Part shown: positions 1 through 25,330 of the stretch, piece after piece
Layout: each line of letters begins with the position of its first letter
Numbering within the stretch: position 1 is the stretch's first letter
Assembly (NCBI RefSeq): GCF_028389875.1
Contig: NC_084672.1
Coordinates: forward strand, 3,261,501-3,325,500
Direction of reading: 5' to 3'
Length of the DNA stretch: 64,000 bases
Source of the DNA: Rhea pennata
Taxonomy: Eukaryota > Chordata > Aves > Rheiformes > Rheidae
The notes under the pieces: generated by a model
What the model was told of the DNA's origin: nothing
Databases searched by the model: none
What the model saw: only the letters and a program-made list of their open reading frames with translations
Program-made: the position numbers and the translations under genes

Positions 1-1428
1 AGGCAGACCTGCTCAAGGCTGATTCACTGTGACGTGGATCAGCTTTATGGGGCAAGTGTGACCAGGCTGACCCTTGTTCTTGTGAGATTTCCCTGCTGTT
101 TCGGTAGGGTATGTTGACCAGTTACCCAAGTGGTTTCACTCCATCTTTCCTCACTCTGAAATCTCCCCTCTCCTTTTTTTTTTAAGAGCGTGTTCGTTGT
201 TTGGCTCTTCTTCCCTGGCTGCAGAATATATTTCAGATCTTACAGGTTTCCTGATCCACTGGGCAAAACAGAGTTCTGCTCATGACCCTAATTTTACTGC
301 TTGTTTCAAGGAGCAAGAAAGGCTTAATGTTAGCCTGGGAACTGAGAGATAATTCCTCATTTTGAAGTGAGTTCTTTAGTTGTGTACACACAGATTTTTG
401 AAGGTATTTTTGCTATAGCTCTGGTCAGTTTTCAGGTCTCAGCAATTTAGGAAAAGACTTCAAGCAAAGTCTAATAAATGCCTTCAAAAAATCAAGGTTT
501 TAGTCTCTGGGCATCAGTTTCCAATCTGTACCACAGGGACAATAGCCCTTTTGTACAGGTTATGAGAGAATTTTGAGGTACTGTGTTACCAGGAGAAAGA
601 TAAATACTTAAATAGGCCAGCACTGTGGCCCAAGCCAAGTCATTTTGTCTCAGTGCATCAGTTTGCCTGTGTAAAAGGAGTTGATAAAGTGGGAGCACCT
701 TGCAGCAGCACTGTGAATATTCAAAGTACACTGAAGGTGCCACATGTAGCTCCTTGTGGACTGACTGGCAGTGGCTTTAAGCCACCCTTGCTGTGGTGCA
801 GGCACCAACATTTAGCACTGCAGGTGCTGTGCAGGAGGATGAACTGCTGCTTTGTGCAGGTTTTGTGTAAAGGGTTAATTTTGGATTTTCAGTGTTTACA
901 CAAACACATAGGTATCTTAACCTCACTAGTCATGGTACTAGGCTTTTAAGAATGCAGAAAGAAATGATCTTTGGTTGTCGATGACTTGCTTTAATTTTCA
1001 AAGTTGCTTATGAGCACTGGTTCACTTTTTATGCCCCACTTCAACAAATAACACTCAGACAGTAAACCAAAGCTTACTTTGCAATCCTGATTCCCCTTGA
1101 GTATTTACTTCCAGCTAGCACATTGCATCCTTTTACTGTAGGAGAAAAGATTGCTTGTGACTGTAGTGACTCTTGGTCATATCTGGTTGCAGGATTACAT
1201 CCACTGAGTCTGCTTTGTGTTTGCAGGATTTTTCTTTTCTTTTTCTTTTTTTCCCCCTGCCTAGTTCCGTTCTCTCTCGCCCATGCAAGTAGGCTATTTG
1301 ATCAAAGAGTGTTCTGCTATTTGCTTTTTCCAGTTGTGTATGAATACCACCACAGTGATCCACTGTTCAGATTTGCCCTCTTGGAAGCAAACAAACAATT
1401 GGTGCCTGACTGTTAAAATCTGTTATAG
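1..1428 (+). other. DPP8 intron, partial
   Basis: No exon recognised. The preceding DPP8 exon is absent, so the window opens inside this intron. It contains a MIR-like remnant at about 500-640 and a pyrimidine-rich tract near 1230-1260. Short ORFs have no protein-like features. Confidence 0.7.
500..640 (-). repeat. Degenerate MIR-like SINE remnant
   Basis: Read on the + strand it resembles the reverse of the MIR core: catcagtttccaatctgt, then a stretch like acaatagccc...ttatgagagaattttgaggta and ataaatacttaaata. This corresponds to the 'cagtttcc(cc)atctgtaaaatggg...ttgtgaggattaaatg' arrangement of ancient CORE-SINEs. Strongly diverged. Confidence 0.4.
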
Positions 1429-16143
<14,715 letters not shown>

Positions 16144-16385
16144 CTGACCTGTGCCGGACTCTGCCACGCTGGCTGCTTAACCAAACGAGGGAAACAGGAA
16201 ACTAGAGAAAATAGGATGGAACATTGCATTTTGGTGCCTGCCACACAAACACACACACACACACGTACACACATGGAAACACTTTTTTTTAAAGTAAATT
16301 TGGTGCCATACAGGAAACTAAAGTACAGTAACCTAGTAACTTTAAAACTTAAAATGTAAATAAAATCAAATGTCTGTGGTATAAT
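16144..16385 (+). other. DPP8: DPP8 3' UTR, minimal form
   Basis: Non-coding sequence after the DPP8 stop. It contains an interrupted CA repeat (about 16242-16272) and ends just past the first good polyadenylation signal. The next 1.3 kb stays AT-rich without coding features, so a longer 3' UTR is possible. An ATTAAA at 18366-18371 could serve a distal end. Confidence 0.6.
16359..16364 (+). terminator. Polyadenylation signal AATAAA for DPP8
   Basis: Canonical AATAAA 216 bp after the stop codon, followed at a short distance by a GT-rich stretch (tgtctgtggt) suitable as a downstream element. Confidence 0.6.
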
Positions 16386-17700
16386 GCCATGGGTGTTCTC
16401 TTGTGGGGAGCTGAAACTGAAAATGACACACTTGCACAGCACCTGATCTTCAGTTTTTAAAAGCATTGCGACCTAACTGATGTATTTTTACGGTGTGTTC
16501 CTGGTATCTTACTACATAATAATACCAGATGATTTACTCACTACATAACAAGAATTTACCTGAATGCTATCATATAGCTTTTATGCTTCTTTAAAGGGAC
16601 GTGTCTGGCTTCTTAGAAGCTGGTCACAAGTTAGACACGCAGCCTGTCTAGATCTTAACTGTTTTTTAGAAAGAAACACTTTTAAGCTGCCTCCTAAAGA
16701 ACTGAAATTTTGGATTCAATTCAGTTGATGCCAGGTTCTTTTCAATGATTTCTTCCCCCTCCAGGAAAAATCATACTGCTTTCCTTTTTAAAAAAATTTT
16801 TTTTTAGTAGCTTGATATCCTATCCTGACTGTACTTGATTTCACCTGGGGAAGTGGAAGTGAAAAGATATTTTACAGTGATGTGAGCAGAACAATCTTTT
16901 ATTCTGAGAAGCAAGCTAATTAAGTCAGAGTTGAATCTTTGTAAATTTTAAAACAAGCTTAAAAGTGTACTCATTTCCCACAAACACTTTTCCCTAATGT
17001 TCATTCTGGAGCTGGTTTTGCAATACTGTTTTCTTACTGTCATGTCAACATGAGATAGGTATATGCATCCTATTACAGTTTTAAAATTTAATATTCTAAT
17101 TGAAAGGTGTGCTGAGGACTTGGTGAAGGGAGACCTTATCAACACTACACGTGAGGCAATGTGAACTATTTCATTAAATTTCCTGCTTTGTTCTAGGAAC
17201 TGTTTTGCCGGCTCATACTCCACTCTGTCTGTAGACTCCCCTGTTCCTGGGTCAGTTCTGTCACTTTTGTGTAGCATGATTATGATGCTGTATTTGAGAA
17301 ACTCCTTCTGTATAGCTTAAGGTAACCCTGCTGAGCCTAAAGGACATGCAACCACTGTTGTCTTTTGCTAGTGAAATTTTGTCTAAGCAGCAGGCTTGGC
17401 TAAAGCATCATAAGTGTGTGAAGTCACTTTTAACTTAGAACAAGTCATTTAAAATAGAAATCCATAGCAAAAAGATTTTTTAACCCAAGTAATTCTCCCT
17501 TGGGACTTGCCTCTGAGACTCGTATAAGTTTTAATGGTTTTCTTAGAAACCTAAGAACTTCCTTTTCTTTCCATTTTGTAGTTGGAGAGAAGCTTAGCAT
17601 GATTTTCTTTCCATCTTTTTAAAATCTGGAATCACTCTCAGTGTTTACGCTCTTAGTACTCCACATGCTGTAGCCTTGTATTTTCCTCGCTTTTGTGTTG
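16386..17700. other. AT-rich DPP8 downstream flank
   Basis: No gene or repeat recognised. The base composition continues that of the 3' UTR and changes sharply to GC-rich at about 17.7 kb. It may be distal 3' UTR. Confidence 0.5.
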
Positions 17701-18263
17701 TTCAGCTTGACCCTGGAAGTCTGGGGTTTAACGCAGTCCGGTTGTACCGTCACAGACCGCAGCGTTTCTCGGTCGCGCTGCTGGGCCCGCGCACCAACGC
17801 GATTGGAGCTGGTGCCGTTCGGCAGCTGCAGAGCCTGCGCGCGAGGGAGCAGCGTCCCCGCCTGGGCCCGGGCGGAGGGTAACCACAGCGGACGGGCGGG
17901 CAGCGCGGCTTGCGCCCGCGGCGGGGTGCGCGGCTTGGGCTGCGTTCGCGTTCGAAGGCCGCCGTGAGTTTTAAGCAGGTCGGTGATGGCTAAAACACCG
18001 TTAGCTGGTTACTGACACGTGTCCGGTTTTGGTGTTTGGAAAGGGCACGGCAGGGAAGGAGCCCGGGCTCCTGTAAAGTCGTCTCTTCGCTGAGCAGTTA
18101 GTCGTGACCCAGGCGGGAATTCAGCATCCATGGAGCGTGCTGGAGTTGTTACGGAGGGACGAACAGCCCGCTGCCGCCCTCGAACAGCAGCACGGCAGGG
18201 AGTCCAGACAAATACAAGCTGTTACTGTGGAATTCCATTTTGTTCCTTATTTGTTTATGCTGT

Positions 18264-18312
18264 ATTATATATACATATATCTATATCTGTTCATATATAC
18301 ATATATGTATAA
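18264..18312. repeat. TA-rich segment with palindrome
   Basis: Runs of TATA/CATA. The 16-bp TATACATATATGTATA at 18296-18311 is a perfect palindrome. Confidence 0.8.
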
Positions 18313-19194
18313 AATTACACATGGATAGCATCACCTTTTCCAAGGTTGTTTATATTTTGTTCAATATTAAATTAACTTGCTTTTCGGTGTTCTTGTTCTT
18401 TTTCTAAAGGTGATTACCCTTGAATGTAAATGTATATGATTTTTAAAACAAAACTGATCCTTTGGTTTAAGAAACAACAAAAATGGCCTTCACCAAACAG
18501 TGCTTTTTTGGCAACTGAAGAACTAAATGTTATGCTAGTAATCCAGCCTGGAGTTTGATTTAGCGCAGGATGTGATATAAGTGCTGACATAACTTCTTAA
18601 TAATGCATCCTTTCTTTGTTTTAAATATATATCAAGAAGCTATTAAAGTACAAAGTACTGCGAGTACTCTATTTTGCAACATAAATTATGTATTTCTTTT
18701 TTTTCCCCCCTTTAAAAGTGCTTTCTTTGTACGGCAGTGGAGCACTAAAGGCCCCGCGCTTGCTCACCCTGCAGAAATGCTGCGAGGATTCAGCCTCGGG
18801 GTTTTGCAGTTCTTGCGAAGGACCCGCTTGGCGGTGACGGGGGTGGAAGACGCCTTGTACGAGGTCCGATCCAGCCCAGCGTGGTCCGAGACTGATTTCC
18901 CAGCGACCGGGGGAAAGCACCCGGCGTGGCCCTGCCGGGGCTCGCTGCGGCCGGGGCCTTCCCGAGCCGCGCCGAGCCCTCCTGGCTTCCTCCCAGCCGT
19001 CGCGCAGGTGCCTCCGAGATGGATGTTTCCATTTTACACGTTTAAAACCGCGTATGAGACGCGGGGTCCCGAGGGAGCCGGTCGCGACGCTGCGGAGCGG
19101 CGTTGGCGGTGGTCGGATTTGGTGTGGCTGTTCGCGGGGGCGCGCGTCCCTCGGCCCCGTTCCCGGCAGCGTCCGGCGCTCCCGCGGCGCTCCG

Positions 19195-19230
19195 GGCACC
19201 CGGGTCTCCCCCGGCACCCGGGTCTCCCCC
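19195..19230 (+). repeat. Two perfect tandem copies of an 18-bp GC-rich unit
   Basis: GGCACCCGGGTCTCCCCC is repeated twice without a mismatch, inside a CpG-rich patch. Confidence 0.9.
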
Positions 19231-19679
19231 GGCGCGCTGCCCACCCCTCCGCTTCCAGTCATCTCCTTTCCTTCGGACGAAGGTGTAAGCGGTAACTTCC
19301 TAGAATTGCTTGGTTTTTATAAAATGCAGAATGGTTGTTAACGAAACCATTACTTGATGTTTTACATTAAGTCAGCTAAGTGCGTTGTATTAAAAGGGGA
19401 AACACGTTCCCTGCTTAGGAGCAGCCCGGCGAGGCCGCCGTTCGCCGGAGGAGCGGCGCCCCGCAGGGCCTCGCCGCGTGCCCTCGCCGTTTCGGGGCCA
19501 GCCTCTGGGCCGGGAAGAAGGATCCTCCGGCGGTTTTTGCTCGGATGTTCTGCGCAGCAGAAGTTCGGGCGTTTAGCTCGGGAGTGCGGAGCGGCCGCCG
19601 GAGCTGCGCGTCTCCCTGCGCCGGGCTCCCCCGTCGTCCCCAGCCGTCCCCCTCCTTCCTAGCTACGTGGCTTTTAATC

Positions 19680-19770
19680 ACGTGAAGAGGAGATATTAGT
19701 TTTGCTGCATTTTATTACAAAGCCTTTTGTTGCAATAAAGATGCTGCTAAATGAATTGAATTAAATGCCC
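19680..19770. promoter_or_regulatory. AT-rich island between CpG-rich patches
   Basis: Short AT-rich stretch with ATTTTATTAC, an AATAAA at 19734-19739 and TGAATTGAATTAAAT. It could be a conserved element or a 3' end of an unannotated transcript. No decisive signal. Confidence 0.25.
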
Positions 19771-22439
19771 CCCCACACACACATTTTCAGCTGTCTGCAG
19801 TCGCGGTGGTGGTGGTTGTTCCGTTTTGTTTTTCCTGTCCCCTGGGGTTAGGTAAATTGATACGAAGAGGAAGATCAGGTGTTGGCTTGGAGTAACAGCC
19901 GGGGGAAGTAACTCCAAGCCGTGCCGGGGAGCGGGGATGCCCCGTGGCGCCCGGGCCGGCCGCCCAGCGCCTTCCCCGGCGCCCGATTTTTCGTGGTCTT
20001 TCACCTGCGTGCAAGCAGCCGCCGTTCTGGTGGCTTCCAGGAGCCACCAGCCCCGTGGCTGTGAGCGAAGGCGCCTTGCCGGCGTCCGTGGACGGGGTTT
20101 GTGCTTTCGGGGCTGGCGATTTGCTTCTGACGTTGCGGTTTCGTAACGCCGGCCTGGGGCGGCGCGAGGGAAAGGTCCCTCCGGGGAGAGCGCGCCGCCT
20201 GGGCCAAATAAACCCCCTCTGCACCTGACGGGATTAAGAAAGAAACTGCGAACGGTAGCTGAGATCGAACGGCTGCGCTTTGCTCCCCGAGGCTGAGCTG
20301 CTTCTCCAGCTGGACCGTACTTCCCAGTCTGTCTCTGCCTATAGCTGTATTAATAGCAGGAGCTGCTTCGCTCGGGCTCCCAGGAACATACGAGAAGCGT
20401 CTTCTGGTGCCCTCAGGATCCTTCCCCGCTTCCCTCCCACGCAGCCTGACTGGGGCTGGATGCGAGCCAGGTTGCTCATTTTTGCAGCGAATTCGCATTT
20501 TCAGTATTTCTTCTATTTGAAACAGATCAAAACGAAGCAGCAAAGAAATACTCCTCGAAATGAAATTCCGGAGGGAGAAAAACTGAGATGGGTTGAATTA
20601 AACCTTCCAAAATTTTATTTGGCAGCGTTTTATTTAAAACAAAAAATTAAAACCCCGTTTGCAATGCTAAGTCAGGCGTGCAGAAATGGAGCGTTTCGAC
20701 CTCCCGCGCCTAAAGCGCGCCTTCGGAAGGCAGCAGCCTCTCCTGGGGCCGCGCGCCGGCTCGGCACAGCTGCAGCCCGAGCTCAGCTTGGACCAGGCCG
20801 TGCTGCAGCGCTGCCACCACCACGGGCGATTCCCGCGCGTTTTCCTCCAGGATTTTCAGCCTCCTTGCAGCCTGCAGGTTTTGCCAACTTTTCCTTTTTT
20901 CTTCTTTTCTTTTCCCAGGCAGGAAGCTCTCCGCAGCGTGGCTGGATCTGGTCGCTCGGTTTTAGCTCGGTGCGTTCCCGTTTTCTGAGCGTCACCGGTC
21001 TGAAACGCGGGCTCAGGGAAAGAAAACTAGATAGTAGACGATCGTGGCTAATAATAAAACAGCCAGTAGTAAATACGGTGGGCTACCACACAGCAGCCAG
21101 TCCTAAGGTAACTGTAATGGGAGCATGAGGAAAAGCCACAAGCAAAAACTTGGCAGGCGCTAGAAGGAGGGCTGCTTTACTGCGCTCTTCCACGAATCGC
21201 TGCAAGTTGGGGACAGCAGCCAAAAACTTTTCTCTTCTTTGTGCGCAGCTTCGGGACAGAAAAGTTCTCGACGCGGCGAGGACGTGGAGCATTTCTTCTG
21301 CAAAATGCGACTGCTTGGAAAGTCTCCGAGCGGGGGGCCCGGAAACGCGGCGGGCTCCCCAGGGAGAGCAGCGTACCGTCAGCGCCGCCGAGGGCACGGC
21401 GTGTTCATCGGGAGAAGCAAGCGACGGAAGAGCGTCAGGCAAGCGTTAGCTGGAGCCTGGCGTGGTTTAGCCGAGAGCGGCAGCCCGGAAATCGCGGCGC
21501 TGCCGCCCTTCGGCCGCCGCGGGGCTCCCGGCCGCGGGGGAGCAGCCCCGCGACTACCTTGCACTAGGTAAAAATTTTGCAAAGTTTACGGTCCTCTTTG
21601 GGCCAGGCCTGATTCTTCTACCAGAGGTTATTTACACGTACGTAGCGTTTCCCCATTGGCATTTAGCAAAGAACAGCTTTCCGCATTTCCAGGCCATTCA
21701 GCCGTTTTACGTCCTGTAAAGACGGTCCTGGCTTGGATCCGGCTTTCGCGCGGGCGTTTCGTGCAGCTGGTTTCGTGCACCGTGCTGAGCAGCCGCGGGT
21801 TCGGCAGGCGGCAGTTTGCGAGCGGGCCGGGCTGCTGACCCTCAGCACGCGCGGGAACGCCGCCTGCGCCCACGGCTTGCGGTAACGCTCGCGCTTCGCG
21901 GTTAGAGAAAAAAATAGCGTCTCGATAAAAGCTATTCATGCTTCCGATCCTTTCCTCTTCAACCTCATTCATTTTTAAGTGAATTCGTGCTAATTCACGG
22001 GTTTTTTTTGTGCCTGCGGAGGGGAGGGCAGGGAAGGAAAGAGCGGGGCGGGTCGGCCCGGCGCGGTCTTGTGCGGTCCAGTCCGCCCGCTTGATTTGCA
22101 ACTGGGATAAATGACAGCGACGCAGCCGTACGGGGCGGCATCGTCCTTCCGTGCTTATTCCACAAACAGCCCCGCGATGCGCCCCAGAAACCCCCCCCCC
22201 TCCTCGCTTCATCGCGGAGCGTCGTCATCGCGACGCCGCCAGCCCGAACGAGCGTTAAGACCTCAGTTTGGAGGGAAAGCGTGCGCGGAGCGCCCCGCGG
22301 AGCCAGGGCTGGCGGGGCAGCGGGGGCAGCGCGGCCCCCTCTCCCCTGCCCCGCGGAATATATGTTTTTAAAATGCAGCAATGGCAAGGGGGGCGGGAGC
22401 CCTTCTCCTGACGAGGATGTGAAACCTCTGTCAGCTTGG

Positions 22440-22645
22440 CCATGTCACGAGAGCCCCAAAGCTAATAAGTTGATCTTACATCTGTATAATAAACTCATTT
22501 ATTAGGTTTTTATTTTAAGAGTTGGTGGTATTAATTAGATTGATATGGTCCATAAATCACTTGATTTGGCCAAGCTCTCCGACACTTGTAATTTAAATTA
22601 ATACCAGTGCAGTTTAATTAATCTGATTAAATCCTGGGCCCAGCC
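22440..22645. promoter_or_regulatory. Candidate conserved non-coding element with homeodomain-type sites and inverted repeats
   Basis: An AT-rich block between two CpG-rich patches. It contains TTAATTAGATTG, ATAAATCACTTGATTTGGCC, AATTTAAATTAATACC and TTTAATTAATCTGATTAAAT. Two perfect inverted repeats are seen: TAATAAA (22487-22493) with TTTATTA (22498-22504), and TGGTATTAATT (22526-22536) with AATTAATACCA (22596-22606). Enhancer function is inference. Confidence 0.45.
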
Positions 22646-23194
22646 GTGTGCTGTTTGCGCTGTTCAGAGCACAACGACAGGGAAAATGATCATTTTAAGG
22701 TAGCGCGGCTTCCGCATCGGCGGCTCGGGATCTGCTCGGCGGCGAATCCGGGGGCAGCGGCGGAAGCAGCATCCCGGGAAACGCGGCGCAAGGCGGGCAG
22801 CTCGATACGCCCGCGCCGTGCCTCCCTGCCGGGCCGCCCGGGGTTTAGGTCTAGTTTTTCCAGGAAGCGCTGGGCTGGCAGCTCTCAGGGCTGACGTTGC
22901 CTGGCCGTGCGGGCCAGGCAGCTGCCGCGCCGGCTTCTCCGTGCGCTCCTGGTAATTCGCCTTGCTCCCCGGTTTAAGCGAGCTCCCCCCACGCACAGCA
23001 GAGGCAGCCGGATGCCGTCGTGCACTCGGGCCGTCGGCGTCCGGCTCTGCGTGCGGGCGGTCGGCGCGGGGCTGGGGCCCGAGGCTGATCTTGCACCTGC
23101 CCCCCAGGAAACGGGCAAAATCATTTCCAAAGAGCCTGGCATGGGTGTTGGTAGGGCACCGTCCAGGACCTCTGCAGCCACAGGCTGTATCCAT

Positions 23195-23310
23195 TAGGGT
23201 ACGTACACCATAAAATATGTTTTCTTTAAAAGCAGGAGCTAATGCTATTATAGCAGTTGGATTAATCTAATATTCTCCTACATCTTTGAAAGGGGAATTG
23301 CCTAAATAGC
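23195..23310. promoter_or_regulatory. Candidate regulatory block (AT-rich)
   Basis: AT-rich, with GGATTAATCTAATATT and TTTGAAAGGGG, bounded by GC-rich DNA on the left and a GA repeat on the right. Motif content only. Confidence 0.3.
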
Positions 23311-23313
23311 CAC

Positions 23314-23342
23314 AGAGAGAGAGAGAGAGAGACAGAGAGAGA
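23314..23342. repeat. (GA)n microsatellite
   Basis: AGAGAG tract with a single C interruption, about 29 bp, followed by GACACACAC. Confidence 0.9.
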
Positions 23343-23669
23343 CACACACTTCATGAGTCCTTCCTACAGGCTATCAATCCAGCTTCCCAGGAAAGGCATT
23401 GACGCCCCTTTTCACTTGTGCGAGGGCCCCCAGGCCCCCCCGCCGCTCTGCTTTCCGCGTGCCCCAGGCCCATCGGGGTAATAGCTGCGTTGCAAACGTT
23501 CGGGACAACCCTGCTCTCTTCCCGGGCTGGAAGACGAGCGGAGAGCAAGGGCAGCAGGCGCTCCCACGGAGGGAGGGACCCCAACCCGATCAGCTTAGCG
23601 GCAACGAGCTCCTAGCTCGCTGCCCTCTCTTCCCCGAGGGTGAAGCAGGTGTAAAACAGTTGCTTTATT

Positions 23670-23945
23670 TGTGAAATTTTTAATTGGAGAGTTCAAAGGA
23701 AGCAGTGGAAGCGCTTTCGATTTCTTAATGGTTTTGAATGCCTGTTGCAGCGGTGTCTGCTGGCCGTGGTGGTGACCTCTTGTGTTAATTAGTGTTTATC
23801 TGAAATCAAATTAGCTCACAAACGGGAGAAAGCAGAGTGAAAACCAGAGGATAATCACAGATTTGTCTGATTATAAATTAGAGGTAAAAGCAGGCCTTTG
23901 GCTGGAGAGGTTTACATTAAAATAACTCTGAGGACATTGCGTTTT
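23670..23945. promoter_or_regulatory. Candidate conserved non-coding element
   Basis: AT-rich block with TTTTTAATTGGAG, TTCAAAGGAA (SOX/TCF-like), GTTAATTAGTGTTTATCTG (homeodomain next to FOX-like), AGGATAATCACAG and GATTATAAATTAGAGG. It is low in CpG amid CpG-rich flanks. No ORF of note. Confidence 0.4.
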
Positions 23946-24522
23946 TGCTGTGTTTTTTTTTACTAGTCTTCATCAGCCGGTACTATTTCTCTTACTGATA
24001 CCCTGTGCCGCCTTCGGCTTTGCCGAGTCCGCTGGTCTGCGACGCTCACGGGGACTTACGCCAGAAACCAGCGCTGAGCAATGCCGCATCGCTCACAGCG
24101 GCCCGAGCGCGGCAGGGCTGGCGGCGGCGCGAAGCCGCCCTCTCTGGTGGGCGGTAATCCACAAAAAAACCACCACATCATCTGTTTAGGGTTGCCAAGC
24201 AGGCTGACGGATGGGACGGGTCTGCGTCGCACGACGAGGGCGCTGCGGACGCTCTCGAAGCCAGCCCAGGCGTTCGGTGCAAACCGGCAGGTTCGGAGGA
24301 AAAATATAGGAACTGTTCCCGTTCCCGTGGCGGGGGCGGTGGGGTGGGAGCCTGCCCGGTCCGGGGGCTGCTTGGAAGCAAACGGCAATGGGGCTTCCTG
24401 ATACAGCAGTGGGAAGGTATAAAACCGTCAGGCCCTCTGGCTCTGTGAGAAATACTGGAGAAGGACAGAATTTTGTATCTAAAGTTAAATCTAAAATTAA
24501 AACGTTTCCAAAGTGCCGAAGC

Positions 24523-24545
24523 TTTTTTTTTTTTTTTTTTTTTTT
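24523..24545. repeat. T23 homopolymer
   Basis: Uninterrupted 23 T, next to a CpG-rich patch. No retroposed sequence recognised beside it. Confidence 0.9.
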
Positions 24546-24929
24546 CAAACCTTACACCTCGCGCCTAACTCGGCCTCCAGCGCCGCCAGGCTCCCCGGGC
24601 GGCCGGCCGCGCTCGGCTCCGCGCCGCGCGGACGAGCCCGCGGCACGGGCGAGCAGCAACGCGGGGCGGCCGCGGGCGCGCGCAGCTGGACTCGCGTCCT
24701 GTGCACAGCTGGGGCAGCCGCCAGCGGCGGGCAGCCGCTGCGTGCTCGAAGCGTGGCGCTTTGCAGCGAGCTCCCGAGGTCTCCTAAAACTTTGGAACAG
24801 AGCTTTATTTTTGGCATGCGATCCCGTTTGCCGCTCCAAAGGAGCCTGAGCGGTGTTCCTGGGGGCGGCCCTGGCTGTGCGGTATTCCTTGATGCTCCTT
24901 GTGTTGTTTATGCCTAAAACCAACCGCAG

Positions 24930-25330
24930 CTAGTAGGCATTGTAGCAGCGTATAAAATTCAGACTATTTAGGGATCAAAACTTCTTTTGGGCCTTGGTAA
25001 GTGCTGGAGACGTGCACAGATGTTGTTTATGAGCAAATATTGTCTTTCATGGTCATGTATGTTTACAAGACAGTGATGCTCTATGCAGCTGCTTTGTAAC
25101 ACATGGAGATGTTTCTAGTAGATCTTTATTTGATTACATTTGGCAGTGAACAAGCTGGTTAACAAAATGCAGAAAAAAAAAGATGAATATGCCAACAAGG
25201 GAGACTTACTTAAGTGAAACAGATTCATTTAATCTAAAATCTACTCTATATCTGGACTGCCTCTGCATGTTTTCCCGAATTACACTTCAGCAATTCAGCC
25301 CAAGTCGCTAGTCTCAACCAAGGAATTGGC
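24930..25330. promoter_or_regulatory. Candidate conserved non-coding element
   Basis: CpG-poor sequence after the last CpG-rich patch. It holds repeated FOX-like TGTTTAT/TGTTTAC motifs (around 25022 and 25066), GTTAACAAAATG, CTTTATTTGATTAC and ATTCATTTAATCTAAAAT. No coding signal. Confidence 0.35.

Larger units (their letters stand above)
17700..24900. promoter_or_regulatory. Intergenic domain of alternating CpG-rich patches and AT-rich motif-dense blocks
   Basis: CpG-rich patches lie near 17.75-17.97, 18.75-19.28, 19.4-20.2, 20.7-21.9, 22.0-22.4, 22.7-23.1 and 24.0-24.9 kb. Between them are AT-rich blocks with TAATTA, TGTTTA and similar motifs. Long ORFs are a by-product of high GC: they have Arg/Pro/Ala/Ser-rich composition and overlap on several frames and both strands. 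No protein domain, tRNA or rRNA is visible. The alternation resembles gene-desert regulatory DNA around developmental genes, but conservation cannot be checked here. Confidence 0.4.

Noticed and set aside
18603..19295. 230-codon + strand ORF (with a 197-codon minus-strand ORF opposite)
   Set aside because: Both strands are open over the same GC-rich DNA, which is typical of chance. The tandem 18-bp repeat gives a repetitive C-terminus.
20280..21128. 282-codon + strand ORF in the intergenic region
   Set aside because: It spans an AT-rich island and CpG-rich patches with abrupt composition change, and has no recognisable domain or splice structure.
24130..24158. CTCF-like site (gccctctctggtgg)
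   Set aside because: The TGGTGG half fits, but three of the eight preceding consensus positions do not. A matrix score would be needed.
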